Below, one piece after another: positions 15,015 through 25,300 of a stretch of DNA of 64,000 nt. Position 1 is the first letter of the stretch, and each line of letters starts with the position of its first letter. A model generated the notes under the pieces. It was not told the DNA's origin. It ran no database searches and saw only the letters and a program-made list of their open reading frames with translations. The position numbers were made by a program, and so were the translations under genes. Location: NCBI RefSeq assembly GCF_023555055.1, contig NZ_JAMJPL010000008.1:124001-188000 (forward strand), in the 5' to 3' direction. Source of the stretch: Marinobacter sp. ATCH36. GTDB taxonomy: Bacteria; Pseudomonadota; Gammaproteobacteria; Pseudomonadales; Oleiphilaceae.

Positions 15015-16826
15015 TTACTTCTTGTGGGCGCGCTTGCGCTCGTTTTCAGTGAGGTATTTCTTGCGCAGGCGGATCGACTTGGGAGTCACCTCTACCAATT
15101 CATCTTCATCGATGAATTCCAGCGCCTGCTCAAGGGTAAACTTGATCGGCGGCACCAGTGCAATGACTTCATCCTTGCCGGAAGCACGCATGTTGTCGAG
15201 CTTCTTGCCTTTCGTCGGATTAATCACCAGATCATTTTCGCGGCTGTGAATACCGCAAAGCTGGCCCTCGTAGACTTCCTGCCCTGGATCCAGGAACAGC
15301 TTGCCCCGGCTTTGCAGCGTTTCCAGCGAGTAGGTCAGCGCCGCGCCGGTTGCCATCGACACCAGTACACCGTTCTGGCGGGCGGTCATGTCGCCGCTCT
15401 TGATCGGGCCGTAATGGCTGAAGGTAGATGTAAGAATACCGGAGCCGGACGTCATGGTCAGGAAGGCGTTGCGGAAACCGATCAGGCCCCGCGCCGGGAT
15501 GGTGTACTCAAGGCGCATGCGGCCCTTGCCATCAGGAACCATATTGGTCAGCTCACCCTTGCGCAGGCCCATCTGGTCCATCAAAGCGCCCTGGTGTTGC
15601 TCCTCGATGTCGATGATCACGTTTTCATACGGCTCCTGTTTTACGCCGTCGACTTCCTTGATCACCACTTCCGGGCGGCCAACTGCCAGCTCGAAATTTT
15701 CACGACGCATGTTCTCGATCAGTACCGACAGGTGAAGCTCACCACGGCCGGAGACCTTGAACTTGTCCGCAGACTCACCTTCTTCAACACGCAGGGCAAC
15801 GTTGTGAAGCAGCTCTTTTTCCAGACGCTCTTTGATATTCCGGCTGGTGACAAACTTGCCTTCCTTGCCACAGAACGGCGAGTCGTTGACCTGGAATGTC
15901 ATGGATACGGTCGGCTCATCCACTGTCAGCGGTGGCAACGCTTCCACATTGGCCTGATCACAGAGGGTGTCGGAAATGAACAACTCATCCATACCGCTCA
16001 CACAAATGATATCACCCGCATGAGCTTGGTCGACTTCGACACGCTGCAGACCGGAGTGCCCCATGATCTTGAGGATACGGCCCTGACGCTTCTTGCCATC
16101 GGCACCAATCGCCGTTACCGGGGAGTTGGTCTTGATCTTGCCGCGCCTGATGCGGCCAATGCCGATGACACCCAGGAAACTGTTGTAGTCCAACTGGGAG
16201 ATCTGCATCTGGAACGGGCCATCGCGATCAACGTTCGGTGCAGGCACGTGATCCACGATAGCCTGGAACACAGCATCCATGTTGTCATCAAGATTTTCAT
16301 GATCCATGCCGGCAATGCCGTTCAGGGCACTGGCAAACACAATCGGAAAGTCCAGTTGCTCATCGGTAGCACCGAGGTTATCAAACAGATCGAAAACCTG
16401 GTCCACTACCCAATCGGGGCGGGCACCGGGGCGGTCAATCTTGTTGACCACGACAATCGGATGCAGGCCGGCATCAAATGCTTTCTGGGTGACGAAGCGG
16501 GTTTGCGGCATGGGGCCGTCGATGGAGTCAACCACCAGCAGCACACAGTCAACCATGCTCATTACCCGCTCAACCTCGCCACCGAAGTCGGCGTGGCCAG
16601 GGGTGTCAACAATGTTGATGTCGTAGTCGTGCCATTTCAGCGCAGTGTTTTTGGCCAGGATAGTAATACCCCGTTCCTTTTCCTGGTCATTGGAATCCAT
16701 GACACGCTCACTTTCGAGCTCTTTACGGTCCAACGTGCCAGACTGGCGCAACAGCTGGTCCACCAGTGTGGTTTTGCCATGGTCGACGTGGGCGATAATG
16801 GCGATATTACGAAGTTTATCAATCAC
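15015..16826 (-). CDS. typA: ribosome-associated GTPase BipA/TypA
   Basis: A 603-residue translational GTPase related to EF-G and LepA, involved in 50S assembly and stress or cold adaptation. G1 [24 protein letters not shown] (G3) and [15 protein letters not shown] (G4) are clear. EF-G-like domains and the BipA C-terminal domain follow, ending in a basic tail. The open frame reaches 16907, but the conserved [20 protein letters not shown] begins at a GTG at 16826 preceded by CAGGA, giving the usual family length (E. coli 607). It is divergent from glnA. Confidence 0.95.
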   Translation of the reverse strand: MIDKLRNIAIIAHVDHGKTTLVDQLLRQSGTLDRKELESERVMDSNDQEKERGITILAKNTALKWHDYDINIVDTPGHADFGGEVERVMSMVDCVLLVVDSIDGPMPQTRFVTQKAFDAGLHPIVVVNKIDRPGARPDWVVDQVFDLFDNLGATDEQLDFPIVFASALNGIAGMDHENLDDNMDAVFQAIVDHVPAPNVDRDGPFQMQISQLDYNSFLGVIGIGRIRRGKIKTNSPVTAIGADGKKRQGRILKIMGHSGLQRVEVDQAHAGDIICVSGMDELFISDTLCDQANVEALPPLTVDEPTVSMTFQVNDSPFCGKEGKFVTSRNIKERLEKELLHNVALRVEEGESADKFKVSGRGELHLSVLIENMRRENFELAVGRPEVVIKEVDGVKQEPYENVIIDIEEQHQGALMDQMGLRKGELTNMVPDGKGRMRLEYTIPARGLIGFRNAFLTMTSGSGILTSTFSHYGPIKSGDMTARQNGVLVSMATGAALTYSLETLQSRGKLFLDPGQEVYEGQLCGIHSRENDLVINPTKGKKLDNMRASGKDEVIALVPPIKFTLEQALEFIDEDELVEVTPKSIRLRKKYLTENERKRAHKK

Positions 16827-16896
16827 AACTATAATCCTGCAGAATGCACTGAAATGACCTGGCGTTTTTTGCCGGGCGAAAATAAAGTGGCGCGAA

Positions 16897-16907
16897 GTAT
16901 ATAGCAA
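16897..16907 (-). promoter_or_regulatory. possible extended -10 promoter element for typA
   Basis: On the minus strand, TGCTATATACT about 70 bases before the GTG start resembles an extended -10 box. No good -35 was seen. Confidence 0.3.
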
Positions 16908-16958
16908 AGTCCCCTTCGTTTATATGAAGAAAAACGCCTACTGGGCCTCTTGCTTGAG

Positions 16959-16975
16959 CGCACCAAAATAATGCG
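16959..16975. promoter_or_regulatory. NtrC-like palindrome upstream of glnA
   Basis: CGCACC-N5-AATGCG is a partial match to the NtrC palindrome, centred about 160 bases upstream of the expected start from the sigma-54 promoter. A weaker half-site TGCACC lies at 17002-17007, and another palindrome (TGCGCA-N5-GGAGCA) at 17074-17090. Spacing fits an enhancer cluster. Confidence 0.4.
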
Positions 16976-17102
16976 ATTCCTGAGTGCGCGCACCTTTTTA
17001 ATGCACCACAACAGGGCGAAACAGGCAGCACTGAGAACCTGTTCGCTCCAAAACAGCCCGAAAACCGCCTTGTTGCGCACTTGTGGAGCATAAAGGTAAA
17101 AC

Positions 17103-17118
17103 TGGCAAGGCTATTGCT
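17103..17118 (+). promoter_or_regulatory. sigma-54 promoter of glnA
   Basis: TGGCAA-GGCTA-TTGCT matches the -24/-12 consensus TGGCAC-N5-TTGCA/T with one mismatch in the -24 box. It leaves a leader of about 145 bases before the glnA ATG. This agrees with NtrC control of glnA in gammaproteobacteria. Confidence 0.65.
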
Positions 17119-17274
17119 TTACTCTTGTCAGCCGAATTTGCAGGTAAGTGGCAACAGCTTTTGATAAGCTGCCCAACCTGAAAGAAAGATCGGGAGTCAG
17201 CTACCGCTGAACGATCCGGCAAAAACGTACACAGAAATCGCCCGCCGAGCGGGATAACTGACGGAGCTTGCACA

Positions 17275-18678
17275 ATGTCCAAGACGATTGATCTGATCAA
17301 AGAACACGAAGTCAAATGGGTCGACATGCGATTCACTGACAGCCGTGGTAAAGAGCAGCACGTAACTCTGCCCGCTACCGAGGTTGATGAGGATTTCTTC
17401 GCCGACGGCAAAATGTTCGACGGCTCCTCCATCTCTGGCTGGAAGGGCATCAACGAGTCCGACATGATTCTGATGCCGGTCGACGAAACCTCCGTTCTGG
17501 ACCCGTTCACCGAAGAAACCACCGTTAACATCACCTGTGACATCGTGGAACCCTCCACCATGCAGGGCTACGAGCGGGACCCGCGTTCAGTTGCCAAGCG
17601 TGCTGAAGAATACCTGAAGTCCACTGGCATTGCCGACGGCGCACTGTTCGGCCCGGAGCCGGAATTCTTCGTATTCGACTCGGCCAGATGGAAAGTCGAT
17701 ATGCAGGGTGCAATGTACGAACTGCATTCCGAGGAAGCAGCCTGGGTATCCGGTGACGAATTCGATCGCAACAACATCGGTCACCGTCCGGGCGTGAAAG
17801 GTGGCTACTTCCCGGTACCGCCGGTAGACAGCCTGCATGACCTGCGTGGCGCCATGTGTGCGGCCATGGAGTCCATGGGCCTGGAAATCGAAGTACACCA
17901 CCACGAAGTCGGCACCGCTGGCCAGTGTGAGATTGGTGTTGGCGCCAATACCCTGACCAAGAAGGCTGACGAAGTTCAGATCCTCAAGTACTGTGTACAC
18001 AACGTGGCACACGCCTACGGCAAGACAGCCACGTTCATGCCCAAGCCGGTTGTTGGTGACAACGGCTCCGGTATGCACGTACACATGTCTCTGAACAAAG
18101 ACGGCAAGAACCTGTTTGCGGGCGACGGCTATGCCGGCCTAAGCGAAATGGCCATCTACTATATTGGCGGTGTAATCAAGCATGCCAAGTCCATCAACGC
18201 TTTCACCAACGCGTCTACCAACAGCTACAAGCGCCTGGTTCCGGGTTTTGAAGCACCGGTTATGCTGGCCTACTCCGCCCGCAACCGTTCCGCCTCCATC
18301 CGTATCCCGTACGTCAACAGCCCGAAAGGCCGTCGGATCGAAGTCCGCTTCCCCGACGCCTCAGCCAACCCGTACCTGGCTTTCGCAGCACTGATGATGG
18401 CCGGCCTCGACGGCATTCAGAACAAGATCCACCCGGGCGATGCCATGGACAAGGATCTGTACGACCTGCCAAAAGAAGAAGCCCTGGACATCCCGACCGT
18501 AGCCGAGACCTTCCAGGAAGCTCTGGACTGCCTCGAAGCGGATCACGAGTTCCTGACCCGTGGCGGCGTATTCACCGAAGACATGATCGGTGGCTACATT
18601 GACCTGAAGCGCGGCGAAGTTGAGCAGCTCAACATGACCACCCACCCGATCGAGTTCCAGCTGTACTACTCTTGCTAA
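17275..18678 (+). CDS. glnA: glutamine synthetase type I (GSI-beta)
   Basis: A 467-residue enzyme that makes glutamine from glutamate, ammonia and ATP; it is the main ammonia-assimilation step and forms a dodecamer. [35 protein letters not shown] (ATP-binding region), NRSASIRIP and the adenylylation site KDLYDLP (Tyr396) are visible, so it is a GlnE-regulated form. GGAG lies 9 bases before the ATG. It is preceded by a sigma-54-like promoter with NtrC-like sites and followed by a strong terminator, so it is a separate unit from ntrBC. Confidence 0.98.
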   Translation: MSKTIDLIKEHEVKWVDMRFTDSRGKEQHVTLPATEVDEDFFADGKMFDGSSISGWKGINESDMILMPVDETSVLDPFTEETTVNITCDIVEPSTMQGYERDPRSVAKRAEEYLKSTGIADGALFGPEPEFFVFDSARWKVDMQGAMYELHSEEAAWVSGDEFDRNNIGHRPGVKGGYFPVPPVDSLHDLRGAMCAAMESMGLEIEVHHHEVGTAGQCEIGVGANTLTKKADEVQILKYCVHNVAHAYGKTATFMPKPVVGDNGSGMHVHMSLNKDGKNLFAGDGYAGLSEMAIYYIGGVIKHAKSINAFTNASTNSYKRLVPGFEAPVMLAYSARNRSASIRIPYVNSPKGRRIEVRFPDASANPYLAFAALMMAGLDGIQNKIHPGDAMDKDLYDLPKEEALDIPTVAETFQEALDCLEADHEFLTRGGVFTEDMIGGYIDLKRGEVEQLNMTTHPIEFQLYYSC

Positions 18679-18728
18679 TCTAAGCACGTCCTGCCAAGGC
18701 GCCCTATGGCGCCAGCAGTCAGAGAAGC

Positions 18729-18752
18729 CTCGCCCCGTGCGGGGCTTTTTTT
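18729..18752 (+). terminator. intrinsic terminator of glnA
   Basis: GCCCC-GTGC-GGGGC followed by seven T. A second hairpin (GGCGCC-CTAT-GGCGCC, 18698-18713) stands just before it. Confidence 0.9.
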
Positions 18753-18872
18753 GTGCCGGATATCACAGAGCCGTCCACCCTTAACGTAATGTAACCAAGC
18801 ACGGCAGGAATGGCGTTGAAATACACAGGTCTGACGCTGATAATCGGATAAAACAACAGACAGGTTGTATCT

Positions 18873-19403
18873 ATGAAACCACGGCTCGCATACGTTGCAG
18901 GCATTCTCGCTTTCGTCGCCTTTCCGCTTTCCGCAGAGGTGTATCGCCAGGTTGATGCTCAGGGCAATGTCACTTACACCGATGAACCCGCAGAAGGCAC
19001 TGAAGCCGAAGAGATCAGGGTCAAGCCGGTAACCACTGTTACCCTGCCTAAACTCGAGGCTGTCCGGGAGCCGGAGAGGCTGAGGGAAAAGGTGGAACAG
19101 GAAGGCGCCGCCTACGATAGCGTGACATTCGTGGCACCGGGCAATAATGAGGCCTTTCACAGTGGTAGTGGCAACGTGGAATTTCAGGTTACCAGCTCCC
19201 CTTCACTGAGGAATAACCATAAATACGAGGTTACCCTGGATGGTCAGCCCGTGGGCCAGAGTCAATCCGGATCCGTTATGGTGCGAAACGTCTACCGGGG
19301 AACCCATGATGCCGGCGTCAGCATCGTTGACAGCAGTGGTGTCACCATCAAGAGTGGAGAAACCATTACTTTCACCATCCACCGCCCCAGCGTTAACAAT
19401 TAA
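18873..19403 (+). CDS. DUF4124 domain-containing periplasmic protein
   Basis: A 176-residue exported protein. The signal peptide (cleavage near FPLSA-EVYRQ, residue 21) is followed by EVYRQVDAQGNVTYTDEPAEG, the short DUF4124 motif. A linker with Glu/Arg-rich helix comes next, then a beta-rich C-terminal half (SVTFVAPGNNEAF to TITFTIHRPS) that resembles an Ig-like fold. Its function is unknown. Location between glnA and ntrB is conserved in several gammaproteobacteria, but nothing in the sequence ties it mechanistically to nitrogen control. Confidence 0.85.
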   Translation: MKPRLAYVAGILAFVAFPLSAEVYRQVDAQGNVTYTDEPAEGTEAEEIRVKPVTTVTLPKLEAVREPERLREKVEQEGAAYDSVTFVAPGNNEAFHSGSGNVEFQVTSSPSLRNNHKYEVTLDGQPVGQSQSGSVMVRNVYRGTHDAGVSIVDSSGVTIKSGETITFTIHRPSVNN

Positions 19404-19490
19404 CCCGCTTTTCAGCGCCTCCTCTGCCCGGACAGGGCACCTGAATGTCAGAACCGTATCACTCCGATGCGGTTATACCGCGCACCGTTA

Positions 19491-19507
19491 CGCACTATTT
19501 TAGTGCG
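19491..19507. promoter_or_regulatory. strong NtrC-type palindrome upstream of ntrB
   Basis: CGCACTATTTTAGTGCG: perfect 7-bp arms around 3 bases, very close to the classical NtrC consensus (GCACY-N5-RGTGC). It sits about 195 bases upstream of the start predicted from the sigma-54 site at 19667. A second, weaker 17-bp palindrome (TGCGCA-N5-AATGCA) is at 19637-19653. Confidence 0.6.
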
Positions 19508-19666
19508 CTCGCACCACAAAGCAGCCATACTCTGACCATTCGCGGGGCGCAGCAACAGCATTCCGCCCTGCACAATAATGCTTATGCACTACACAACGGC
19601 GCGTTAAGCGGCCATTAAACCGCAATGCCCGCAAAATGCGCATTCTCAATGCACAATCGTTCAATG

Positions 19667-19682
19667 TGGTTCGCTTTTTGCA
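19667..19682 (+). promoter_or_regulatory. possible sigma-54 promoter of ntrBC
   Basis: TGGTTC-GCTTT-TTGCA has the essential GG and GC at correct spacing, with two mismatches in the -24 box. The start point would be about 35 bases before ntrB. Together with the NtrC palindrome it suggests autoregulated ntrBC transcription independent of glnA. Confidence 0.5.
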
Positions 19683-19727
19683 AAAACCCGTGAGTACTCA
19701 GCGTGGCCCACCAAAAGGGATGGAAGC

Positions 19728-20810
19728 ATGGCAATACCGGCCGGATACAAAAACATACTGGACAGCCTTACCACTGCGGTAATCGTGCTGAGGGACAGCT
19801 TGCATATCCAGTATCTGAATCCCGCCGCCGAGAGCCTGTTTGAAACCAGCATTACCCGAAGCCAGGGTGCTCCCATCAAGGATATTCTGATTGACTCGGA
19901 AGATGCGCTGAAAACACTGTATGCCGCGGCCGAAAACGGCCAGTCGTACACCCGTCGCGAAGCGGAGTTCGTGCTCACCAGTGGCCTGCGACTCACCGTC
20001 GACTACTCGGTATCGCCTATCAGCCTGGACCCGGCAGAGCTGCTGATTGAGATCCAGCCACGGGATCGACTTTTACGCATCAGCCGGGAAGAGGACATCA
20101 TATCCCAGCAGGAAACCACCCGAATTCTGGTACGAGGCATGGCCCACGAGATCAAGAACCCGCTCGGGGGCATTCGGGGGGCAGCCCAATTACTCGACCG
20201 GGAGCTGAACAGCGAGGACCAGAAGGAATACACCCAGGTCATCATCGCCGAGGCAGATCGCCTCAGATCCCTGGTGGACAGGATGCTCGGCCCCAACAAG
20301 GCCCCGAAACTGGCACCCACGAACATTCATGAAGTACTTGAGCGCGTTAAAACACTGCTCGAGGCGGAAAGCCGCGGACGGATCAGCTTCCAGCGCGATT
20401 ACGACCCCAGTCTTCCGGAGTTCCAGGGCGATAAAGAACAGTTAATCCAGGCCTTTCTCAACATTGCGCGGAACGCCATGGAAGCCGCCTTTGAGAACCA
20501 GGCCGACATGGCTGGCGACGAACAGCCAACCATCACTTTTCGCACCCGCGCACTGAGACAGTTCACCATCGGCCATAAACGCCATCGTCTGGTTTGCCGC
20601 GTGGATGTAATCGACAACGGGCCTGGCATACCACCGGACCTGCTGCAAAACGTTTTCTACCCGATGATCAGTGGACGAGCCAGCGGCACCGGCCTTGGCC
20701 TGTCCATCACCCAGAGCATCATCGGGCAACATCACGGGCTGGTTGAGTGCGAAAGCGAGCCCGGCAAAACCGACTTCATCATCTTCCTGCCCCTGGAGGA
20801 CAATCAATGA
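19728..20810 (+). CDS. ntrB: nitrogen regulation sensor histidine kinase NtrB (GlnL)
   Basis: A 360-residue cytoplasmic two-component kinase. A PAS domain (about residues 8-110) is followed by the H-box RGMAHEIKNPLGGIRGAAQLL with phospho-His140, the N-box (FLNIARNAMEAA), G1 (DVIDNGPGIP) and G2 (GTGLGLSI). It phosphorylates or dephosphorylates NtrC under PII control. There is no membrane segment, as expected for NtrB. The ntrC start overlaps its stop (ATGA). Confidence 0.97.
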   Translation: MAIPAGYKNILDSLTTAVIVLRDSLHIQYLNPAAESLFETSITRSQGAPIKDILIDSEDALKTLYAAAENGQSYTRREAEFVLTSGLRLTVDYSVSPISLDPAELLIEIQPRDRLLRISREEDIISQQETTRILVRGMAHEIKNPLGGIRGAAQLLDRELNSEDQKEYTQVIIAEADRLRSLVDRMLGPNKAPKLAPTNIHEVLERVKTLLEAESRGRISFQRDYDPSLPEFQGDKEQLIQAFLNIARNAMEAAFENQADMAGDEQPTITFRTRALRQFTIGHKRHRLVCRVDVIDNGPGIPPDLLQNVFYPMISGRASGTGLGLSITQSIIGQHHGLVECESEPGKTDFIIFLPLEDNQ

Positions 20811-22234
20811 GCCAACCGGCAAACGTCTGGATCATAGACGACGACCGCAGTATACGCTGGGTGCTGGAGCGCGCCCTGAACCAGGCCGGTATGCAGCCCC
20901 GGGTGTTTGAGAGCGGCGAAAGCATCATGATGCGGCTGGAACACGAACAGCCCGACGCCATCATCAGCGATATCCGCATGCCCGGCGTGGACGGCATTAC
21001 CCTGCTTTCCCAGATTGTCGAGGTGCATCCGGATCTGCCAGTAATCATCATGACCGCCCATTCCGACCTGGAAAGTGCGGTAACAAGCTACCAGACCGGT
21101 GCCTTCGAATACCTGCCCAAACCCTTTGATGTGGACGACGCCGTCGCCCTGGTAAAACGGGCCGTGGCGCACAGCCATGAGCGCCGCGCCACATCGGAAC
21201 CCCAGGCGGAAAGCTCGCAACGCAACACTGAAATCATTGGTGAAGCACCGGCGATGCAGGAAGTGTTCAGGGCCATTGGCCGGCTGTCTCACTCCAACAT
21301 CACTGTACTGATTAACGGCGAGAGCGGTACCGGCAAGGAACTGGTGGCCCAGGCCCTGCACAACCACAGCCCCCGGGCCAGCCGTCCATTTATTGCACTG
21401 AATATGGCCGCCATCCCCAAAGACCTGATTGAGTCCGAGCTGTTCGGCCACGAAAAAGGCGCCTTCACCGGCGCCGCCGCTGCCAGGCAGGGTCGCTTCG
21501 AACAATCCAACGGCGGTACCCTGTTCCTGGATGAAATCGGCGACATGCCCGCCGACACCCAGACACGCCTGCTGCGGGTACTGGCGGATGGCGAGTTCTA
21601 CCGGGTGGGCGGCACCACCCCCATCAAGGTGGACGTACGCATCATTGCCGCCACACACCAGGACCTGGAAAAGCTCGTCCAGGCCGGCACCTTCCGGGAA
21701 GACCTGTTCCACCGTTTGAACGTTATCCGCGTCCACCTGCCCAAACTGGCGGAACGCCGGGAAGACATTCCACGGCTGATGGAGCACTTCCTCAAACGCG
21801 CTGCCAGAGAACTGGCTGTTGAAACCAAGCTGCTGCGCCCGGAAGCTGAAGAGTACCTCACCACCCTGCCCTGGCCCGGCAACGTCCGCCAGCTGGAGAA
21901 CACCTGCCGCTGGCTGACGGTGATGGCCAGTGGCCGCGAAGTACACATCGACGACCTGCCGCCAGAGCTCATGCAACAGGCAGAAGCCCCGACTACTGGC
22001 CAGACCTGGCAGGAGGGCCTACGCAACTGGGCGGAGCAGGAGCTCAAACGGGGCCGCAAGGGCATTCTTGACACGGCCGTGCCAGAATTCGAGCGGATCA
22101 TGATTGAAACCGCCCTGAAGCATACTGGCGGGCGCCGGAGGGACGCCTCAATACTGCTTGGTTGGGGCAGGAATACGCTGACGCGGAAGATTAATGAATT
22201 GGGGATGGATCATCCGGAGGGGGAGGACGATTGA
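20807..22234 (+). CDS. ntrC: nitrogen regulation response regulator NtrC (GlnG)
   Basis: A 475-residue sigma-54 activator. The receiver domain (1-125) has phospho-Asp55 in IISDIRMPGVDG. The AAA+ domain has Walker A GESGTGKE, the sigma-54-contacting loop GAFTGA and Walker B GGTLFLDEIGDM. A Fis-type helix-turn-helix ends the protein (ALKHTGGRRRDASILLGWGR). It would activate glnA and ntrBC from the palindromes noted upstream. The start at 20807 overlaps the ntrB stop by 4 bases and gives the family length; a longer in-frame extension to 20747 lies inside ntrB and is rejected. Confidence 0.97.
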   Translation: MSQPANVWIIDDDRSIRWVLERALNQAGMQPRVFESGESIMMRLEHEQPDAIISDIRMPGVDGITLLSQIVEVHPDLPVIIMTAHSDLESAVTSYQTGAFEYLPKPFDVDDAVALVKRAVAHSHERRATSEPQAESSQRNTEIIGEAPAMQEVFRAIGRLSHSNITVLINGESGTGKELVAQALHNHSPRASRPFIALNMAAIPKDLIESELFGHEKGAFTGAAAARQGRFEQSNGGTLFLDEIGDMPADTQTRLLRVLADGEFYRVGGTTPIKVDVRIIAATHQDLEKLVQAGTFREDLFHRLNVIRVHLPKLAERREDIPRLMEHFLKRAARELAVETKLLRPEAEEYLTTLPWPGNVRQLENTCRWLTVMASGREVHIDDLPPELMQQAEAPTTGQTWQEGLRNWAEQELKRGRKGILDTAVPEFERIMIETALKHTGGRRRDASILLGWGRNTLTRKINELGMDHPEGEDD

Positions 22235-22267
22235 CGATCAGCGCGCCACCGGGGTTCGTTGAGTTTG

Positions 22268-22300
22268 GGGGCAGATGAAATATTCATCTGCCCCTTTTTT
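22268..22300 (+). terminator. intrinsic terminator of ntrBC
   Basis: GGGGCAGATGA and TCATCTGCCCC form an 11-bp perfect stem with a 5-base loop, followed by six T. It also lies just beyond the end of mshQ on the opposite strand, where no T-run follows. Confidence 0.9.
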
Positions 22301-22311
22301 GTGCTCCTTAT

Positions 22312-25300
22312 TCACTCGCTCACTTCACGCCAGTAGATGATGCGGTCGTGGCCTCGGTAGACGCCGAAGGTGGCAAGGGCTGAAGGATTCTCAAGCACTC
22401 CGTTTTCACTCCAATCACTTTGCAGCCATATAGGCATCTCCCAAACAATCCGCTCCTCACCGCGGTTGCCTTTTGGTTCGAGAGTGAGGGGCTGACCAAT
22501 CCCGCTATCAAAGATGCCTTCATCTCCTTCGTCCGCCAGGTCATGGAATGTCTGGTCATTGGCCAGTGGGGAAGGAACGGTTTTGTTCCAGGGTGTGCAG
22601 GAATCCGTCGAGTTCAGCGTGAAACGATTACCGTCCCAGTAGGTCACCCGGAATGGCATTGAGAGTGAGTCAGCTGTTTCCGGCCCATAGACATTGCTCA
22701 TTTCCAGGCGTCCGTAACGGATGTCTCCCGCCGCCGCTGGCTGAAAATTCAACAAAGGATCTGAAGCAGGCAACGCTGAAATACCATCGTCATCCACTAC
22801 AGAATCAATCTCAAAAGCCAAGACCGGAAAAAACGGCTCGGTTCGGGAGTTAACAGACTTGATCATCTCAAAACGTTCAGCATCGCTGTAGCGATAGAAA
22901 ATTGCCTGCTCTGTCATGTCGGAGCTCAGAACCCCGGGCGCAGAGTCGTAGTCAACTTCGACGAAGTCGCTGTCGTCAACCAACCGCCTTACCTGATCTC
23001 GCTCCGGATCCGTGCGGGAAATCCCCGAAACCGTCAGTTTGTTGAACGCCCCAATCAGATAATTGCCCGTCGTGGATGTACCATCGGCTGCAAGAGGCGT
23101 AATTCTGACCTCTGGCTCCATCAACCAGTCGAAAGTCTGCCCCGTGTACGTGAAACCTGGCGTACCGGTACATGCAGCCCCAAGCCCACCCGCGTCACTC
23201 AACGATACGCCGAAGCTGGCGGGGGTAAACCGGCCAACGGGAGCGCTGTTGGTACCTGGCAGGGTTTCGCCAAAGTAGGGGCTGCCAGGCGTCATGGCGA
23301 AATCAAAAACGCCTACTTCAGAGACTGACTGATTGAACTGGGCAGCACCCTCATCCGAGGGAAGAATATCTGCGTTTTCCGTCAGCATTTCACCCACATC
23401 ACCGGAAGCAGGCGCCAATAGCTGGCTGGTAATTTCAAGGCCAGAGTGGGCAAAGTTCGGCGTAACCGGGTTGCCGCAGAATTCCGCATTGGTTTCTCCG
23501 TCCTCCGTCCAGTTCACCGCGGCCAGCCGCATGGCGAATACCTCTCCAGCCGCCGCGCCAACAGAACACTCCGCGTCCACAGTGGCGCATTGCAGCAGCG
23601 AACTGACAGGTTCCAGGCAGAACCCGGCAGGGACAACCGTGAAAAGCCCGCTGCTGCCGGCGATGAACTCACCGGTCGGCGTACCCTGATCATCCACTAG
23701 CGGAGCCCGGGCAAACAGGCTGATTCGACCCGCATCAGGATAGCGGAGGGATAACGGCGCACTACTGGTACTTTCATCGCCAAAGTCCATGTTCACTGTA
23801 CTTGCATTCCCGGTGTTACCGGCGCTGTTGCTGGCTACGTTGCTGCCGTTAACTTCAAGGGCATTATCCAGAGCGCAACTGCCGGGGCTTTCACAAACGG
23901 ACCCAACGGTGACGGACTGCTCCCCCACCAGAAAGGCCTCGCAAGCTCCCGTCTTATCGTTCTCACGAACAGCGGTCAGCCTTAAATCCTGAGCACCGGG
24001 CGCTGCGCTCGAGGGCCGGCCGGAAACCTGGGTGGGAATCGGCTGGGCGAAGTCACTGGCACGATGGAATATAAATCCGGCTTCCTGAAAAACAATATCC
24101 GGATCGGCAGAAGGCAGCTCAGACACATCACCGTCGGTTATACCCAGATTAACGGTGGCGGCCTGGGTGTGCCTCAGCCCGAAGGTAACAACGCCGCCAT
24201 CGGCCGGCGTAAACTGATAACTGGCCTGGCCGGAATCCCCGGGAACGATTGACAGGCTGCCGGTTGACGAGCCTGCGTCCTGCCAGAAACCATCCCCAGT
24301 GCTGGTCGATAGCTGTACCTGCCCGTCGAAATCCGTCAGTAGATCACCTGCTGTGTCTCTTGCTTCGAAAGACACCAGGGACGGCTGACAGGTTACGCCA
24401 AGACCCCCGTGGGATATCCTGAAGTGGTCGAGCACTTTTCCGGTATCAGGACAACTGAAGAATGCGGACTCCGGCACTACCTCAAAACCGCCAGGGCCAG
24501 GCCTGTTCCAGCGTAACTGGGCAACAGCACCACCCTGGTTTTCGTACATCTCCATCCGGAAGCTGTAACTTCTACCCTCTTCCAGATAAACGGTGCCAGA
24601 GTCATGGTTCGTCGGTGACTGATCACGCCACTCATTGATCATTGGTGCCGACAAATCGTTGACATAGAGTCGCACCCCATCGTCAGTCCGGGTACGGAAA
24701 ACGTAATTGCCCGTTTCAGGTGGCACGATAAATCCAGTCCATCGAACCGAGAAGCGGTCAGCGTTGATCGTTCCTGGCACTGGGCTACCCGATCCCCAAT
24801 CGAACAGAATCTGGTCAGAAAGGCCGGTCAGTTCAGGCGCCCCCGCAAGGTTTCGGTTATTCCAGTATTCCGTTATCAGGCCATCTCCGGCTGCGGCGAA
24901 CTCGAATTCCGAAGGATTTGGGTCAATCACGGAACCGCCTACGTCCTGAACATCGGCAACATTGACCCGGTAGGTACTTTCTCGATCCAGATCACTGTCC
25001 AACTGAAGCACAACGCTGTAACCATTCGCCCCGGCGTTTGCATCAATAACGTTGAACGTTTCCCCACCTGCAACGCTTTCTACACTGTAAAAGCTGGTAT
25101 TCTCGAGTGAACTTTGCAGCAAAGGCCTGGACCGGTCTGACTGGGTAAACGTCAGCTCCACCAGATCCGAACTGCCACAGATGGCGGAAGCCGATTCAAG
25201 AACGGGTGACGCCACTGGCAGACAACCAAACAGAAACTCCTCCGGAATAATTTCTTCCGTGCCATCCGGCCGTCGCCATCTCAAGCGGGCCTCTGCCTGA

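Noticed and set aside
14979-16904. 641-codon plus-strand frame opposite typA
   Set aside because: It is the mirror of the typA coding frame; length alone is explained by codon bias on the real strand.
16827-16907. N-terminal extension of TypA
   Set aside because: The conserved family start lies at the GTG at 16826; the extra residues are not family-like.
20804-21976. 390-codon minus-strand frame opposite ntrC
   Set aside because: ntrC is certain, and the opposite frame has no recognisable motif.
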